From Acidimicrobiaceae bacterium (GTDB lineage Bacteria > Actinomycetota > Acidimicrobiia > Acidimicrobiales > RAAP-2), in contig DAHUZJ010000097.1 of NCBI GenBank assembly GCA_027306585.1, forward strand, positions 1 through 32,442: a stretch of DNA of 32,442 bases, read 5' to 3'. The notes beneath the pieces are model-generated. The model saw only the letters and a list, made by a program, of their open reading frames with translations, did not search any database and had not been told where the DNA came from. The position numbers and the translations under genes were made by a program. Of the stretch, positions 24,573-32,385 are shown piece by piece (the stretch's first letter is position 1; each line of letters starts with the position of its first letter).

Positions 24573-25154
24573 TCACCCGACCGACGAGCGCCGCCGGGTC
24601 TCGGCGAGCACGTCGAGGAACGTGCTGCAGAAGGCGGGCAGGTCGTCAGGCTTGCGGCTCGTGACCAGCACGTTGGGGCCCCTCGGGCACACCTGGACCT
24701 CCTCGTCGACCCACGTGCCCCCGGCATTGCGGATGTCCGTCTGCAGGCTGGGCCACGACGTCAGCGTACGCCCGCGCACGAGGTCCCCCTCGATGAGCGT
24801 CCACGGCCCGTGGCAGATCACCGCTGCCGGCTTCCCGGCGGCGAACATGGCTCGGACGAGCTCGACCGCGGGCCGGTCCATACGGAGCTGATCCGGGTTG
24901 GCCACGCCACCGGGGAGAACGAGCGCGTCGAAGGCGTCGCCGTCGACCTCGCTCGTCACCCAGTCGACCGGGAACGTCTGCGCCTTGTCGAGGTGGTTGA
25001 ACGCCTGCACCTCGCCCGAGCCGGGCGCCACCCGCTGCGGCCGGCCGCCAGCTTGCCGCACTGCCTCCCACGGGCGGGTCATCTCCACCTGCTCGACGCC
25101 CTCGTTGGCCATCACGAACGCCACGCGCATCCCGTCGATGTTCGGGGTTGCCAT
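24573..25154 (-). CDS. DJ-1/PfpI family protein (class I glutamine-amidotransferase-like)
   Basis: The 193-residue product has the PfpI/YhbO-type fold with the reactive cysteine in AVICHGPWTLIE and the ALVLPGGVANPDQLR elbow. The family includes deglycase/glyoxalase-like stress proteins and, in archaea, a protease. A clear GGAGA ribosome binding site lies 7 bases before the ATG. It is followed after 4 bases by the LigD-type polymerase gene, so a role in protecting or repairing damaged DNA or protein under stress is plausible but inferred. The 148-bp gap upstream, to the hemerythrin-like gene on the same strand, holds CTTG-rich short repeats and nothing else that I can name. Confidence 0.9.
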   Translation of the reverse strand: MATPNIDGMRVAFVMANEGVEQVEMTRPWEAVRQAGGRPQRVAPGSGEVQAFNHLDKAQTFPVDWVTSEVDGDAFDALVLPGGVANPDQLRMDRPAVELVRAMFAAGKPAAVICHGPWTLIEGDLVRGRTLTSWPSLQTDIRNAGGTWVDEEVQVCPRGPNVLVTSRKPDDLPAFCSTFLDVLAETRRRSSVG

Positions 25155-25302
25155 CTCTGTCTCCGTTCTCGTCGTCTTGTCGTCTTGCCCTCTTGCCTTG
25201 GGCCGGTCGTGCGGTCGGCCTCGGCCGCGCCGGGGTCGGCGTCACGTCCCGCTGCCGGCACCGGCCCACCCGGGGCCCGGATTGCGCCGGGGGCGTGCGG
25301 TC

Positions 25303-25851
25303 CTAGGAGACCCTGGCCGCCGAGTCCCGCATCTTGTCGATCAGGGCGGCAACGGGCCCGAGCACCACATTGCCCGGGGGGGTGTCCGGCGAGTGCGGGT
25401 GGGGGTGGGTGGGCGCCGCCTCCTTCGCTTTCGTGTACCGAGCACCGAGCTCGACGCGCTGCTCGGCCGGCACCGCGTCCCGCAGCATCGTGAACGCCGA
25501 CGTCTCCTCGGCCTTGGCGTGCGTAACGACGGCCGAGCGGAGGGTGATCACCTGCCGGGCGAACCCGTCGCTCTCGGCGTCCATCTTCTCCATCTTGGCG
25601 AGCCTCTCCTCTGCTTCCGCCTGCTCGGAGATCCTGGTGTCGGCGATCCGGTCGCCCCCCGGCAGGTCCCGCAACGCGGGGTACACCACCAGCTCCTCTG
25701 CCACCTCGTGGCGCACCAGCTCGTGCGTGAGCTGGCAGAAGAGCTCCTTTCGTCGCGTCGGGCTCACGCTGTCGAACTCGCCGAGCAGCAGCTCGACCTG
25801 ACGATGGTCGGCCTCGAGCAAGTCCAGGAGGTCGGCGGGGGTCTCGCGCAT
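25303..25851 (-). CDS. Hemerythrin HHE-type domain protein
   Basis: The 182-residue helical protein carries HHE iron-site motifs: ADHRQVE (H16), RHEVAEE (H48, E52) and THAKAEET (H111, E115). The usual histidine on the third helix appears to be Gln (SEQAEAEER, Q77), and the usual HH of the fourth helix is TH, so one or more ligands differ from the canonical five-His di-iron site. Family members bind oxygen, NO or peroxide, or act as iron-dependent stress sensors. The start has a strong AAAGGGAG ribosome binding site. The C-terminal 30 residues contain a THPHPHSPD segment rich in His and Pro. It is divergent from a STAS protein gene. Confidence 0.87.
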   Translation of the reverse strand: MRETPADLLDLLEADHRQVELLLGEFDSVSPTRRKELFCQLTHELVRHEVAEELVVYPALRDLPGGDRIADTRISEQAEAEERLAKMEKMDAESDGFARQVITLRSAVVTHAKAEETSAFTMLRDAVPAEQRVELGARYTKAKEAAPTHPHPHSPDTPPGNVVLGPVAALIDKMRDSAARVS

Positions 25852-26170
25852 CGGTGCTCCCTTTCGTCGATCGTCGGTGTCGATCCTCCGTCCAGCGGGA
25901 CGGTGTCCAACGGGACGGCTTCATGGCGGCGGCATGCACTTCGCCGAGCCGCCGCCAGCGGCCAGTGGCCACGGCTCGCCATCTCGTCTCCCGTCTTCGA
26001 TACCCGGCCAGCGGTCCCGACAACCTGAACGCCGGTGGGTCCCGAGGGAGTGCCGGCGGGTGTCGAGGGAGTTAGGTCGGCGAGGCCCAGGGGTAGGACC
26101 GGTGCTGCCGGCGGGTGGACCGCCGACGGAGGGGAACGGCCCAGGTCGGATCCCCGGCACGGGAGGCTGG
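25852..26170. other. 319-bp divergent intergenic region (hemerythrin-like / STAS)
   Basis: No gene is supported here. It holds two tandem 15-bp copies, TCCAGCGGGACGGTG and TCCAACGGGACGGCT (25891-25920), near the hemerythrin-like start. It also has two copies of CGAGGGAGT (26043-26051 and 26064-26072) and a stress-sigma-like promoter before the STAS gene. Small overlapping frames exist but lack start signals. Confidence 0.6.
26071..26096 (+). promoter_or_regulatory. Putative SigB/SigF-type promoter of the STAS gene
   Basis: GTTAGG (26071-26076), 14 bases, then GGGTAG (26091-26096) resembles the actinobacterial general-stress-sigma pattern (GTTT about 15 bases before GGGTA). It would give a leader of about 70 bases before the ATG at 26171. 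This fits a gene family that belongs to the same partner-switching pathways, but the match is partial. Confidence 0.4.
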
Positions 26171-26518
26171 ATGACCACCGAACTGCTCGCAGCCGAGGCC
26201 GACGCGGTCGGCGAGGTACCGTCGGATCTTTCCGCCGACATGCACCATGTTGGCTCCGTCTGCGTGCTGCGCCTCGACGGTGCGCTGCACACCGGGTCGC
26301 TGTCGGCGGTCCAATGCCAGTTCGAGCGCCTGGGGCGGACGCCGTGCGGCTGCGTCGTCCTCGACCTCTCGGCGGTCTCGGGCATCGACCCGGCCGGCGC
26401 TCGGCTGCTCACAGGCCTCTTCCACTACGTGGTCGGCCGGGGTGGACACCTCCGGGTGGTCGGTGAGCGACCGGAGCTCAGCCGCGCCCTGGCAGGCACC
26501 GCCCTGCACGCCGCGTGA
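26171..26518 (+). CDS. STAS domain protein (anti-sigma factor antagonist-like)
   Basis: The 115-residue product is a single STAS domain: VCVLRLDGALHTGSL, CVVLDLSAVSGIDPAG, ARLLTGLFHYVVGRGGHLRVVG. In SpoIIAA/RsbV-type proteins the loop is D-S-S-G, with the serine phosphorylated by the anti-sigma kinase. Here it is D73-P-A-G76, so the phosphorylatable serine is absent and the protein could not be switched off in that way. It may be a constitutive antagonist or a scaffold. A GGGAGG ribosome binding site precedes the ATG. No anti-sigma kinase or sigma factor gene is adjacent. The 170-bp gap to the convergent acyl-CoA dehydrogenase holds no gene. Confidence 0.85.
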   Translation: MTTELLAAEADAVGEVPSDLSADMHHVGSVCVLRLDGALHTGSLSAVQCQFERLGRTPCGCVVLDLSAVSGIDPAGARLLTGLFHYVVGRGGHLRVVGERPELSRALAGTALHAA

Positions 26519-26688
26519 GAGCGGGCGTCACGGAGCCCCGGGGCCATCCTGGAGCGGGCCACGGCGTCCACTGCGACGAGCGAGCCGACCACTACCAGCC
26601 GGCAGCGGCCCAGGATGCGTGGCAGCGCACCCTCGGATGGCTCGGCCGCCACGTGGCGAAGTAGCCACACGGCCGCGGGCGACGGCCG

Positions 26689-27945
26689 TCAGCTCCGGGG
26701 CACATCCTTCCAGGGCACGTCCTTGTCGGCACGCGGCTCACCGGGCAAGCCGAGGACCCGCTCGCCCAGGATGTTGCGCATGACCTCCGACGTCCCGCCC
26801 TCGATCGAGTTGGCCCTGGCACGGAGGAAGGACTTGCGGACGTCGACGGCGGCGCCGAACCCGACCTGCCCGGGCCGGACCTTGGGGTAGTCCGACCCGT
26901 ACAGCATCCCGTCGGCACCAAGCAGGTCGACGCACAGGTCGAAGATGCGCTTGTTCTCCTCGGCGAAGGCCAGCTTGGCCACCGAGCCCTCCGGCCCGGG
27001 CGTCCCGGCGCGACGCGCCACCGAGGCCCGCAGGTTGGTCAGGCGGGCCACCTCCTGGCGCACCCAGGCGGCCAGCAGGCGGTCCCGCAGCACGGCGGCG
27101 TGGGCCGAGCCGTCCCCCCGCCAGCGCTCCTGCCACAGGCGGACGGCCTCGGCGATCGGCCCCCGGCCCCGCGGGGCGACGTTGCCGCCGATGGCCACCC
27201 GCTCGTTCATCAAGGTGGTGACCGCCACGCGCCAGCCGTCGCCCACCGCCCCCAGGCGGGCGCCGTCGGGCACGCGGGCATCCGTGAAGAAGACCTCGTT
27301 GAACTCGGCTTCCCCCGTGATCTGGTACAGCGGCCGGACCTCGACACCCGGGCCGCGCATGTCCACGAGGAAGCACGTCATTCCCTGGTGCTTGGGCAGG
27401 TCCGGGTCGGTGCGCGCCAGCAACAGGCCGTAGCTCGCCAGGTGGGCGAGCGTGGTCCACACCTTCTGGCCGTCGAGGAGCCACTCGTCACCGTCCCGCG
27501 TCGCCCGGGTGGCGAGGCTGGCCACGTCCGAGCCGGCGCCCGGCTCGCTGAAGAGCTGGCACCAGATCTCCGCGCACGTGAACAGGGGACGGAGGTACCG
27601 GCGCTTCTGCTCGTCGGTCCCGTGCGCCACGATGGTGGGGGCCACCATGCCGTAGCCGATGACGTTGCGCAGCGCCGGCTGCGGAGCCCCCGCGCCGGTC
27701 AAGCGGGCCAGCACGCGCTGGTGGAGCTGGGGGCGCAGGCCGAGCCCGCCGCAGCCCTCCGGATAGTGGACCCAGGCGAGCCCGCGGTCGAACTGGGCGC
27801 CCCACAGCTCCCCGTCGGGCACCTCGCCGGGAGGGAAGTCGGCCAGGAGCTGGTCGACCAAGGCGTCGACCCGCTGGGCTTCGGCGGCCGGTGCGTCGGC
27901 CGCACCCTCGGTCGCCGCTCCGGTCGTGGACGTCTCGGCGGTCAT
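26689..27945 (-). CDS. Acyl-CoA dehydrogenase (FadE-like)
   Basis: The 418-residue flavoprotein has the ACAD motifs: AEIWCQLFSEPGAGSDVASL (FAD and substrate contacts), DGQKVWTT, and the C-terminal SIEGGTSEVMRNILGERVLG block. At the place of the classical catalytic Glu of medium-chain enzymes (YEGT) the sequence has Gly (EGGT). The base is then probably elsewhere, as in isovaleryl-CoA and steroid-side-chain members. It oxidises an acyl-CoA to the 2-enoyl-CoA. A strong GGGAGGAGAGG ribosome binding site precedes the ATG. Only 29 bp separate it from the upstream KdpD sensor-half gene, so the two may be co-transcribed despite unrelated roles. Confidence 0.92.
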   Translation of the reverse strand: MTAETSTTGAATEGAADAPAAEAQRVDALVDQLLADFPPGEVPDGELWGAQFDRGLAWVHYPEGCGGLGLRPQLHQRVLARLTGAGAPQPALRNVIGYGMVAPTIVAHGTDEQKRRYLRPLFTCAEIWCQLFSEPGAGSDVASLATRATRDGDEWLLDGQKVWTTLAHLASYGLLLARTDPDLPKHQGMTCFLVDMRGPGVEVRPLYQITGEAEFNEVFFTDARVPDGARLGAVGDGWRVAVTTLMNERVAIGGNVAPRGRGPIAEAVRLWQERWRGDGSAHAAVLRDRLLAAWVRQEVARLTNLRASVARRAGTPGPEGSVAKLAFAEENKRIFDLCVDLLGADGMLYGSDYPKVRPGQVGFGAAVDVRKSFLRARANSIEGGTSEVMRNILGERVLGLPGEPRADKDVPWKDVPRS

Positions 27946-27974
27946 CGGTCCCTCTCCTCCCGGTGGTGGACGCC

Positions 27975-29150
27975 CTATTCTTCCGCGCCCGGCTCCCCCG
28001 GTGCCGGTTCACGAGCGACGTCGTCGCGCCGGGCGATGACGTGCAGGTCGATCCCCTCGGCCGCGGCCGACCGGAGCATCTTGTTCACGACCGAGCCCCG
28101 CCGCCACTCGTCGAAGCGGCTCCGGCGGGTCGCCCCCACGACGATCTGCGTCGCCTGCTGTCGGAGGGCCTCCTCGACGACCGCCTGGGCGGGATCGTCA
28201 CCCTCCACCTCGAGCCACTCGCCACCCACGTCGGCGACCAGCCGCCGCAGCGAGGCCAGCGCGTCGCCCTCCGCCACCGGACCTTCCTGCTCGACGTCCC
28301 GCACGTGGACCGCCAGCAGCTCGCCCTTGGCCCGCCGGGCCATCCGGGCTGCCCGGCGGACGACGCCGTCGCTGCCCGGGGCTCCCGTGACGGCCACGAG
28401 GATCCGCTCCGTCGTGTCCCAGACCGAGCCCTGCCGATGGGTGTCGAGAAAGCGCAGTAGCTCCTCCTCGGTCTCGTCGGCGACGAACCGCAGGGCCAGC
28501 TCGCGCAGCGCCACCAGGTTCTCCGTGCGGAAGAAGCCGGTGAGGGCCGTCGGGACCTTGTCCGCCGGGTAGACGTTGCCGTGCAGCATCCGGCGCCGGA
28601 GCTGGTCGGCGGAGGAGTCGATGAGCTCGACCTGGTCCGCCTTGCGCACCACCCAGTCGGGGACCCGCTCTCGGATGGCGACGCCGGTGATCCGTTCGAC
28701 GGCGTCGGCCAGGCTCTCCAGGTGCTGGATGTTGACGGTGCTGATGACCGCGATGCCGGCGTCGAGGAGCTCGAGGACGTCCTCCCAGCGCTTCTCGTAC
28801 CGCCCGGAGCCCGGGACGTTCGTGTGGGCCAGCTCGTCGATCAGGACGACCTCGGGGCGTCGTGCCAGCACGGCGTCGAGGTCCATCTCCTCGAACACGG
28901 CGCCGCGGTACTCGACGACCTTGCGCGGGACCACGGGGAGGTCCCGGACGAGCTCGGCGGTATGAGCCCGGCCATGGGTCTCGACGAACCCGATCACCGC
29001 GTCGGTTCCCCGCCGGTGGCGCCGGTACCCCTCGTCGAGCATGGCGCAGGTCTTGCCCACCCCGGCCGCTGAGCCCAGGTAGAGGCGGAACCGACCCGCA
29101 GGACGGACGGCTTCCGCGGACTCCCGGTCGACGACGGCTTCTTCGGTCAT
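27975..29150 (-). CDS. kdpD: KdpD N-terminal sensor half (KdpD domain plus UspA-like domain), without kinase
   Basis: The 391-residue product has the KdpD N-terminal ATP-binding domain, with Walker A GSAAGVGKT (26-34), Walker B VVLIDELAHTN, and the TVNIQHLESL and DWVVRKADQVELID segments. A universal-stress-protein-like domain follows (about 240-375, ILVAVTGAPGSDG ... IVVGATRRS). It stops before the transmembrane and kinase parts, which are encoded by the divergent gene at 29234. In classical KdpD these are one chain of about 900 residues that senses potassium and, in some bacteria, c-di-AMP. It probably acts in trans on the kinase half. A minus-strand CACAAT 6 bases before the ATG suggests leaderless expression. 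Confidence 0.92.
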   Translation of the reverse strand: MTEEAVVDRESAEAVRPAGRFRLYLGSAAGVGKTCAMLDEGYRRHRRGTDAVIGFVETHGRAHTAELVRDLPVVPRKVVEYRGAVFEEMDLDAVLARRPEVVLIDELAHTNVPGSGRYEKRWEDVLELLDAGIAVISTVNIQHLESLADAVERITGVAIRERVPDWVVRKADQVELIDSSADQLRRRMLHGNVYPADKVPTALTGFFRTENLVALRELALRFVADETEEELLRFLDTHRQGSVWDTTERILVAVTGAPGSDGVVRRAARMARRAKGELLAVHVRDVEQEGPVAEGDALASLRRLVADVGGEWLEVEGDDPAQAVVEEALRQQATQIVVGATRRSRFDEWRRGSVVNKMLRSAAAEGIDLHVIARRDDVAREPAPGEPGAEE

Positions 29151-29156
29151 GGGGCA

Positions 29157-29203
29157 ATTGTGCCGAACGGCTCGGCCCTGCAGCGGATCGGCCCGCCTAC
29201 ACT
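29157..29203. promoter_or_regulatory. Divergent promoters between the two KdpD halves
   Basis: In the 83-bp gap, CACAAT on the minus strand (29162-29157) lies 6 bases before the sensor-half ATG. TACACT on the plus strand (29198-29203) lies 30 bases before the kinase-half GTG. The kinase gene has a GGAGG ribosome binding site (29222-29226), so one transcript looks leaderless and the other does not. Confidence 0.45.
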
Positions 29204-29233
29204 CCCGAGGGGGCCTTCCACGGAGGTCGGCGC

Positions 29234-30775
29234 GTGCGCAGCAAGGTAGTGGGGGCGGTGGTGGCGGTCGCGGGGATCGCCCTGCTCGGCGCGGCGATGC
29301 TGCCACTGCGCGCCCACCTCTCGGTCGCCACCTCCGCTCTCGTGCTGGTCATGCCGGTAGTGGCCGGCGCCGCCATCGGCGGGCTGTCCAGCGGCGTGGT
29401 GGCGGTGGCCGCGGGGTTCGTCGCCTACGACGTCCTCTTCATCCCGCCCTACGGCACCCTGACGGTCGGTGCACCCCAGAACTGGGCGGCACTCGGCGTC
29501 TACGCCGTGGTGATGCTGATCGTCTCCCGTGTGGTCGCCTTCCTCCACCAGGCCCGCAGCGAGGCCGGTCGTCACGAGGAGGCCACCCGGCGCCTCTACC
29601 TGCTCTCGGACCTCCTCATCGGGGACCAGGCGGTGACGGGCGTCCTCGAGGTGATCGCCACGACCGTCCACCAGCTCTTCGGCGCCCGGTGGGTGGCGGT
29701 GCTCCTGCCGACCGACGACGGCGAGATCGCCGATGGGACAGCCCCGGCCGCGCCCGGACCACCCGACCGGCGGGCGTCGGGAGGTTCCAGCCTGCAGGTC
29801 GCGGCCACCGCCGGCGAACCGCTCAGTGCAGAGGAGCTGGCGTCGCTCCGGCCGGTCGCCGGACGCGCCGAGCACCTGCAGTGGCGGGGTCGCGGGGAGA
29901 CCGTCGTGCGGGTGACGCTCTCGGCGCGCACCGGGCCGATCGGGCTCGTGGCCATGGCCGGCCCCCCGCTCGACGAGCACGACATGGAGCTGCTCACGAC
30001 GTATGCCAACCAGGCGGCGCTCGCCCTCGAACGGAGCCAGCTGCGAGAGCAGGCGTTGCGCAGCGAACTGCTGGCGGAGGTCGACCGCCTCCGGGGCGCC
30101 ATGATCGGTGCCGTGTCCCACGACCTCCGCACGCCCCTGGCGTCGGTGAAGACCGCCGTCACCGCCCTCCGCCGAGAGGAGCACCGCACGGACACCGCGC
30201 TGAGCGCCGACGACCGCGCCGAGCTGCTGACCCTCGTCGAGGAGCAGACCGACGCGCTCGACCGGCTCGTGGCCAACCTCCTCGACATGACCCGGATCCA
30301 GGCGGGCGCCCTCGAGGTGCGACCGGAGATCGTGCCGGTGCCGGACGTGATCGACGGTGCCCTGCGGGCGAGCGCCGTGCCTGCCGCCGACGTGCGTGTG
30401 GACCTGCCCGACGACCTGCCGCCGGTCCTCGTCGACCAGGTGCTGATGGAGCAGGCCCTCGCCAACCTGCTCGACAACGCCGCCCGGCACTCTCCCGAGG
30501 GTGCCTCCGTCGAGGTGGCGGCGGCCCACGGTGAAGGAGTGGTCCAGGTGACGGTGACCGACCGCGGGCCAGGGATCCCGGCCGGGGACCGCGAGCGGGT
30601 CTTCCAGATGTTCAATCGTTCGACCGGCGGGGGACGGGCCGGGCTCGGCCTGGCCATCGCCAAGGCGTTCGTGGAGGCGCACGGTCAGTCCGTGCGGGCG
30701 GAGGACGCACCCGGGGGTGGCGCCCGGCTGGTGATGACCCTCCCCGCCGCCGCCGACCCGGCGGACGTGCCGTGA
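29234..30775 (+). CDS. kdpD: KdpD C-terminal half: membrane histidine kinase
   Basis: The 513-residue product begins with the KdpD-type four-helix membrane region (about 5-103, with DVLFIPPYGTLTV between helices). A GAF-like domain (about 118-268) follows, then HisKA with the phosphorylated histidine in AVSHDLRTPLAS (H296), and HATPase with NLLDNAARHS (411-420), DRGPGIP and GLGLAIAKAFV. It autophosphorylates and passes the phosphate to KdpE. GTG at 29234 has a GGAGG site 7 bases upstream, and the 3' end overlaps kdpE (GTGA). It lacks the N-terminal KdpD/USP part, which is encoded divergently, so the sensor is split over two promoters. Confidence 0.93.
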   Translation: MRSKVVGAVVAVAGIALLGAAMLPLRAHLSVATSALVLVMPVVAGAAIGGLSSGVVAVAAGFVAYDVLFIPPYGTLTVGAPQNWAALGVYAVVMLIVSRVVAFLHQARSEAGRHEEATRRLYLLSDLLIGDQAVTGVLEVIATTVHQLFGARWVAVLLPTDDGEIADGTAPAAPGPPDRRASGGSSLQVAATAGEPLSAEELASLRPVAGRAEHLQWRGRGETVVRVTLSARTGPIGLVAMAGPPLDEHDMELLTTYANQAALALERSQLREQALRSELLAEVDRLRGAMIGAVSHDLRTPLASVKTAVTALRREEHRTDTALSADDRAELLTLVEEQTDALDRLVANLLDMTRIQAGALEVRPEIVPVPDVIDGALRASAVPAADVRVDLPDDLPPVLVDQVLMEQALANLLDNAARHSPEGASVEVAAAHGEGVVQVTVTDRGPGIPAGDRERVFQMFNRSTGGGRAGLGLAIAKAFVEAHGQSVRAEDAPGGGARLVMTLPAAADPADVP

Positions 30776-31506
30776 GCACGGCTCCCGTTCCTGCCGGCGA
30801 GCGGCCCGCACGGATCCTCGTCGTCGACGACGACCCCGCGCTCCTCCGAGCCATGCGGATCGCCCTCGCCGCGCGCGGCCACGACGTGGTGACCGCCCGG
30901 ACCGGCGAAGCCGGGATCACCCAGGCGTCCCTCACCCACCCCGACGTCGTGATCCTCGACCTCGGCCTGCCCGACGTCGACGGGGTCGAAGTGTGCCACC
31001 GCTTGCGGCAGTGGTCCGACGTCCCGGTCCTCGTCCTCTCCGCGGCGGGCGCCGAGTCGAGCAAGGTCACCGCCCTCGACGCCGGGGCCGACGACTACGT
31101 CACGAAGCCCTTCGGCATGGCCGAGCTGGAAGCGAGGCTGCGCGTGGCATTGCGCCGCTCACGGGGGGCACGGCCCGAAGCCCCGACCGAGGTCGAGGTC
31201 GGCCCGATCCGGCTCGACCTCGTGCACCACATGGCGACCGTCGCCGGCACGGCGCTCGACCTCACGGCCAAGGAGTTCGACCTGCTCGCCTTCCTCGCCG
31301 GCCACGCCGGCAAGGTCTGCACCCACCAGATGATCCTGCGTGAGGTGTGGGGCTCGTCGTACGGCGCCGAAGCACACTACCTGCGGGTCTACGCCCACCG
31401 CCTGCGCCGCAAGCTGGGGCCGGCCGGGGCCCTGCTGCGGACCCAGCCGGGCATCGGCTACCAGCTGGCGGAGGACGAAGCGGCCGGCGGGTCGGAGAAG
31501 CGGTAG
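30772..31506 (+). CDS. kdpE: KdpE, OmpR-family response regulator
   Basis: The 244-residue product has a receiver domain with the acidic pair in VVDDD (18-21), phospho-acceptor D63 (VILDLGLPDVDG), and K112 in VTKPFG. An OmpR-type winged helix follows (about 140-235: TAKEFDLLAFLAGHAGKV, YLRVYAHRLRRKLG). It activates the potassium-uptake ATPase genes when potassium is scarce. GTG at 30772 overlaps the kinase stop. The operon converges on kdpC and the OB-fold gene. Its last 49 bases overlap the OB-fold gene tail to tail. Confidence 0.94.
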   Translation: MSTAPVPAGERPARILVVDDDPALLRAMRIALAARGHDVVTARTGEAGITQASLTHPDVVILDLGLPDVDGVEVCHRLRQWSDVPVLVLSAAGAESSKVTALDAGADDYVTKPFGMAELEARLRVALRRSRGARPEAPTEVEVGPIRLDLVHHMATVAGTALDLTAKEFDLLAFLAGHAGKVCTHQMILREVWGSSYGAEAHYLRVYAHRLRRKLGPAGALLRTQPGIGYQLAEDEAAGGSEKR

Positions 31507-31802
31507 AGGGGGTTGCGCAGCACCCGCCGGCCACGCTGCTGCCCCACCGTGCCTTCGACGGCGAGAGAGATGCCGGGCTCGACCCCCGCCACCATCTCGC
31601 GGCCGTCCCAGCACACCGTGACGCACCCCGTCGCGTCCTCGAGCTCGGCCTCGAACCTCGCGCCGCCCGGACCGGTCCGGGACCGGACCCGGCGCACGAC
31701 CCCCGTCACCACGGCGCGCCGCCGAGGCCGCGCCTCGGCGGCCGACCGTGCCACCGGCCGACCGCCCCACTCTCGGGCACCGTCAGGGAGCCACGGGGTC
31801 AC
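31458..31802 (-). CDS. OB-fold nucleic-acid-binding domain protein
   Basis: The 114-residue product has a single OB-fold (about 29-103: VVTGVVRRVRSRTG, FEAELEDATGCVTVCWDG, IAVEG-like strand, GRRVLRNPLYRF). It belongs to a small actinobacterial family often found near potassium-uptake (Trk/Ceo) genes. Its role is not established, and RNA or ssDNA binding is inferred from the fold. GTG at 31802 overlaps the kdpC stop, so it is the last gene of the Kdp transporter operon. Its 3' end runs 49 bp into the convergent kdpE. Confidence 0.82.
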   Translation of the reverse strand: MTPWLPDGAREWGGRPVARSAAEARPRRRAVVTGVVRRVRSRTGPGGARFEAELEDATGCVTVCWDGREMVAGVEPGISLAVEGTVGQQRGRRVLRNPLYRFSDPPAASSSASW

Positions 31803-32374
31803 CGGAGCTTCGCCAGGGCCTCGTTGAGCTGGAGGACGTTCACGATCGACGAACCGAGGAAGCCGAGCTGGGGCCCTTGCGTCTCCTTGCTCACCAGCGC
31901 GCGCAGGCGTGCCGGGGAGATGCCCGTGGCCCTCGCGACCATGGGGATCTGCGCCAGCGCGTCCTGGGGCGTGATGTCCGGATCGAGACCGCTCCCCGAC
32001 GTGGTCACGAGGTCCTCGGTCGGCTGGACACCCACGGCGTGCCAGGCCTTCACGAGCGCCTTCACGTCTGCGAGGAGGACCCGGGAGCGCGGGCCCAGGT
32101 TGGCCGGGCCGGAACCGCCCGGCTTGCCGTTGGCCACGAGGGGGTTGTCGGGGTCCGGCCGCCCGTGGAACCACTGCGGATCGAGGATCTTCGTCGTCGA
32201 GTAGCCGTTCCAGTTCTGGCCGATGATCGCCGAACCGTTCCGGCCGATCGATCCGTTGGCCTGGTACGAGAAGAAGGCCTGGGCGACACCCGTCCCGGCG
32301 AACCCGTAGGCGAAGCCGAGGAGCGCGATGAGCACCAGGGCCAGCAGCAGCGAACGGCGCACGTAGGTGAGCAT
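31799..32374 (-). CDS. kdpC: KdpC, potassium-transporting ATPase subunit C
   Basis: The 191-residue product has one N-terminal membrane helix (about 8-30) and the KdpC extracytoplasmic domain: GSIGRNGSAIIGQ, YSTTKILDPQWFHGRP, NLGPRS, TTSGSGLDPDITPQDAL and a final VNVLQLNEAL. KdpC is an inhibitory and assembly subunit of the high-affinity K+ pump KdpFABC. A GAGAGG site precedes the ATG. It starts 11 bases after the kdpB stop and is coupled to the OB-fold gene downstream. Confidence 0.95.
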   Translation of the reverse strand: MLTYVRRSLLLALVLIALLGFAYGFAGTGVAQAFFSYQANGSIGRNGSAIIGQNWNGYSTTKILDPQWFHGRPDPDNPLVANGKPGGSGPANLGPRSRVLLADVKALVKAWHAVGVQPTEDLVTTSGSGLDPDITPQDALAQIPMVARATGISPARLRALVSKETQGPQLGFLGSSIVNVLQLNEALAKLR

Positions 32375-32385
32375 CCGGAGACCTC

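Noticed and set aside
25854..26075. Small plus-strand open frame (73 codons) in the 319-bp intergenic region
   Set aside because: No ribosome binding site or domain, and it overlaps presumed promoter sequences of both neighbours.
26653..26668. GTGGC/GCCAC hairpin as a terminator between the STAS gene and the acyl-CoA dehydrogenase
   Set aside because: The stem is only 5 bp with mismatches beyond, and there is no T tract.
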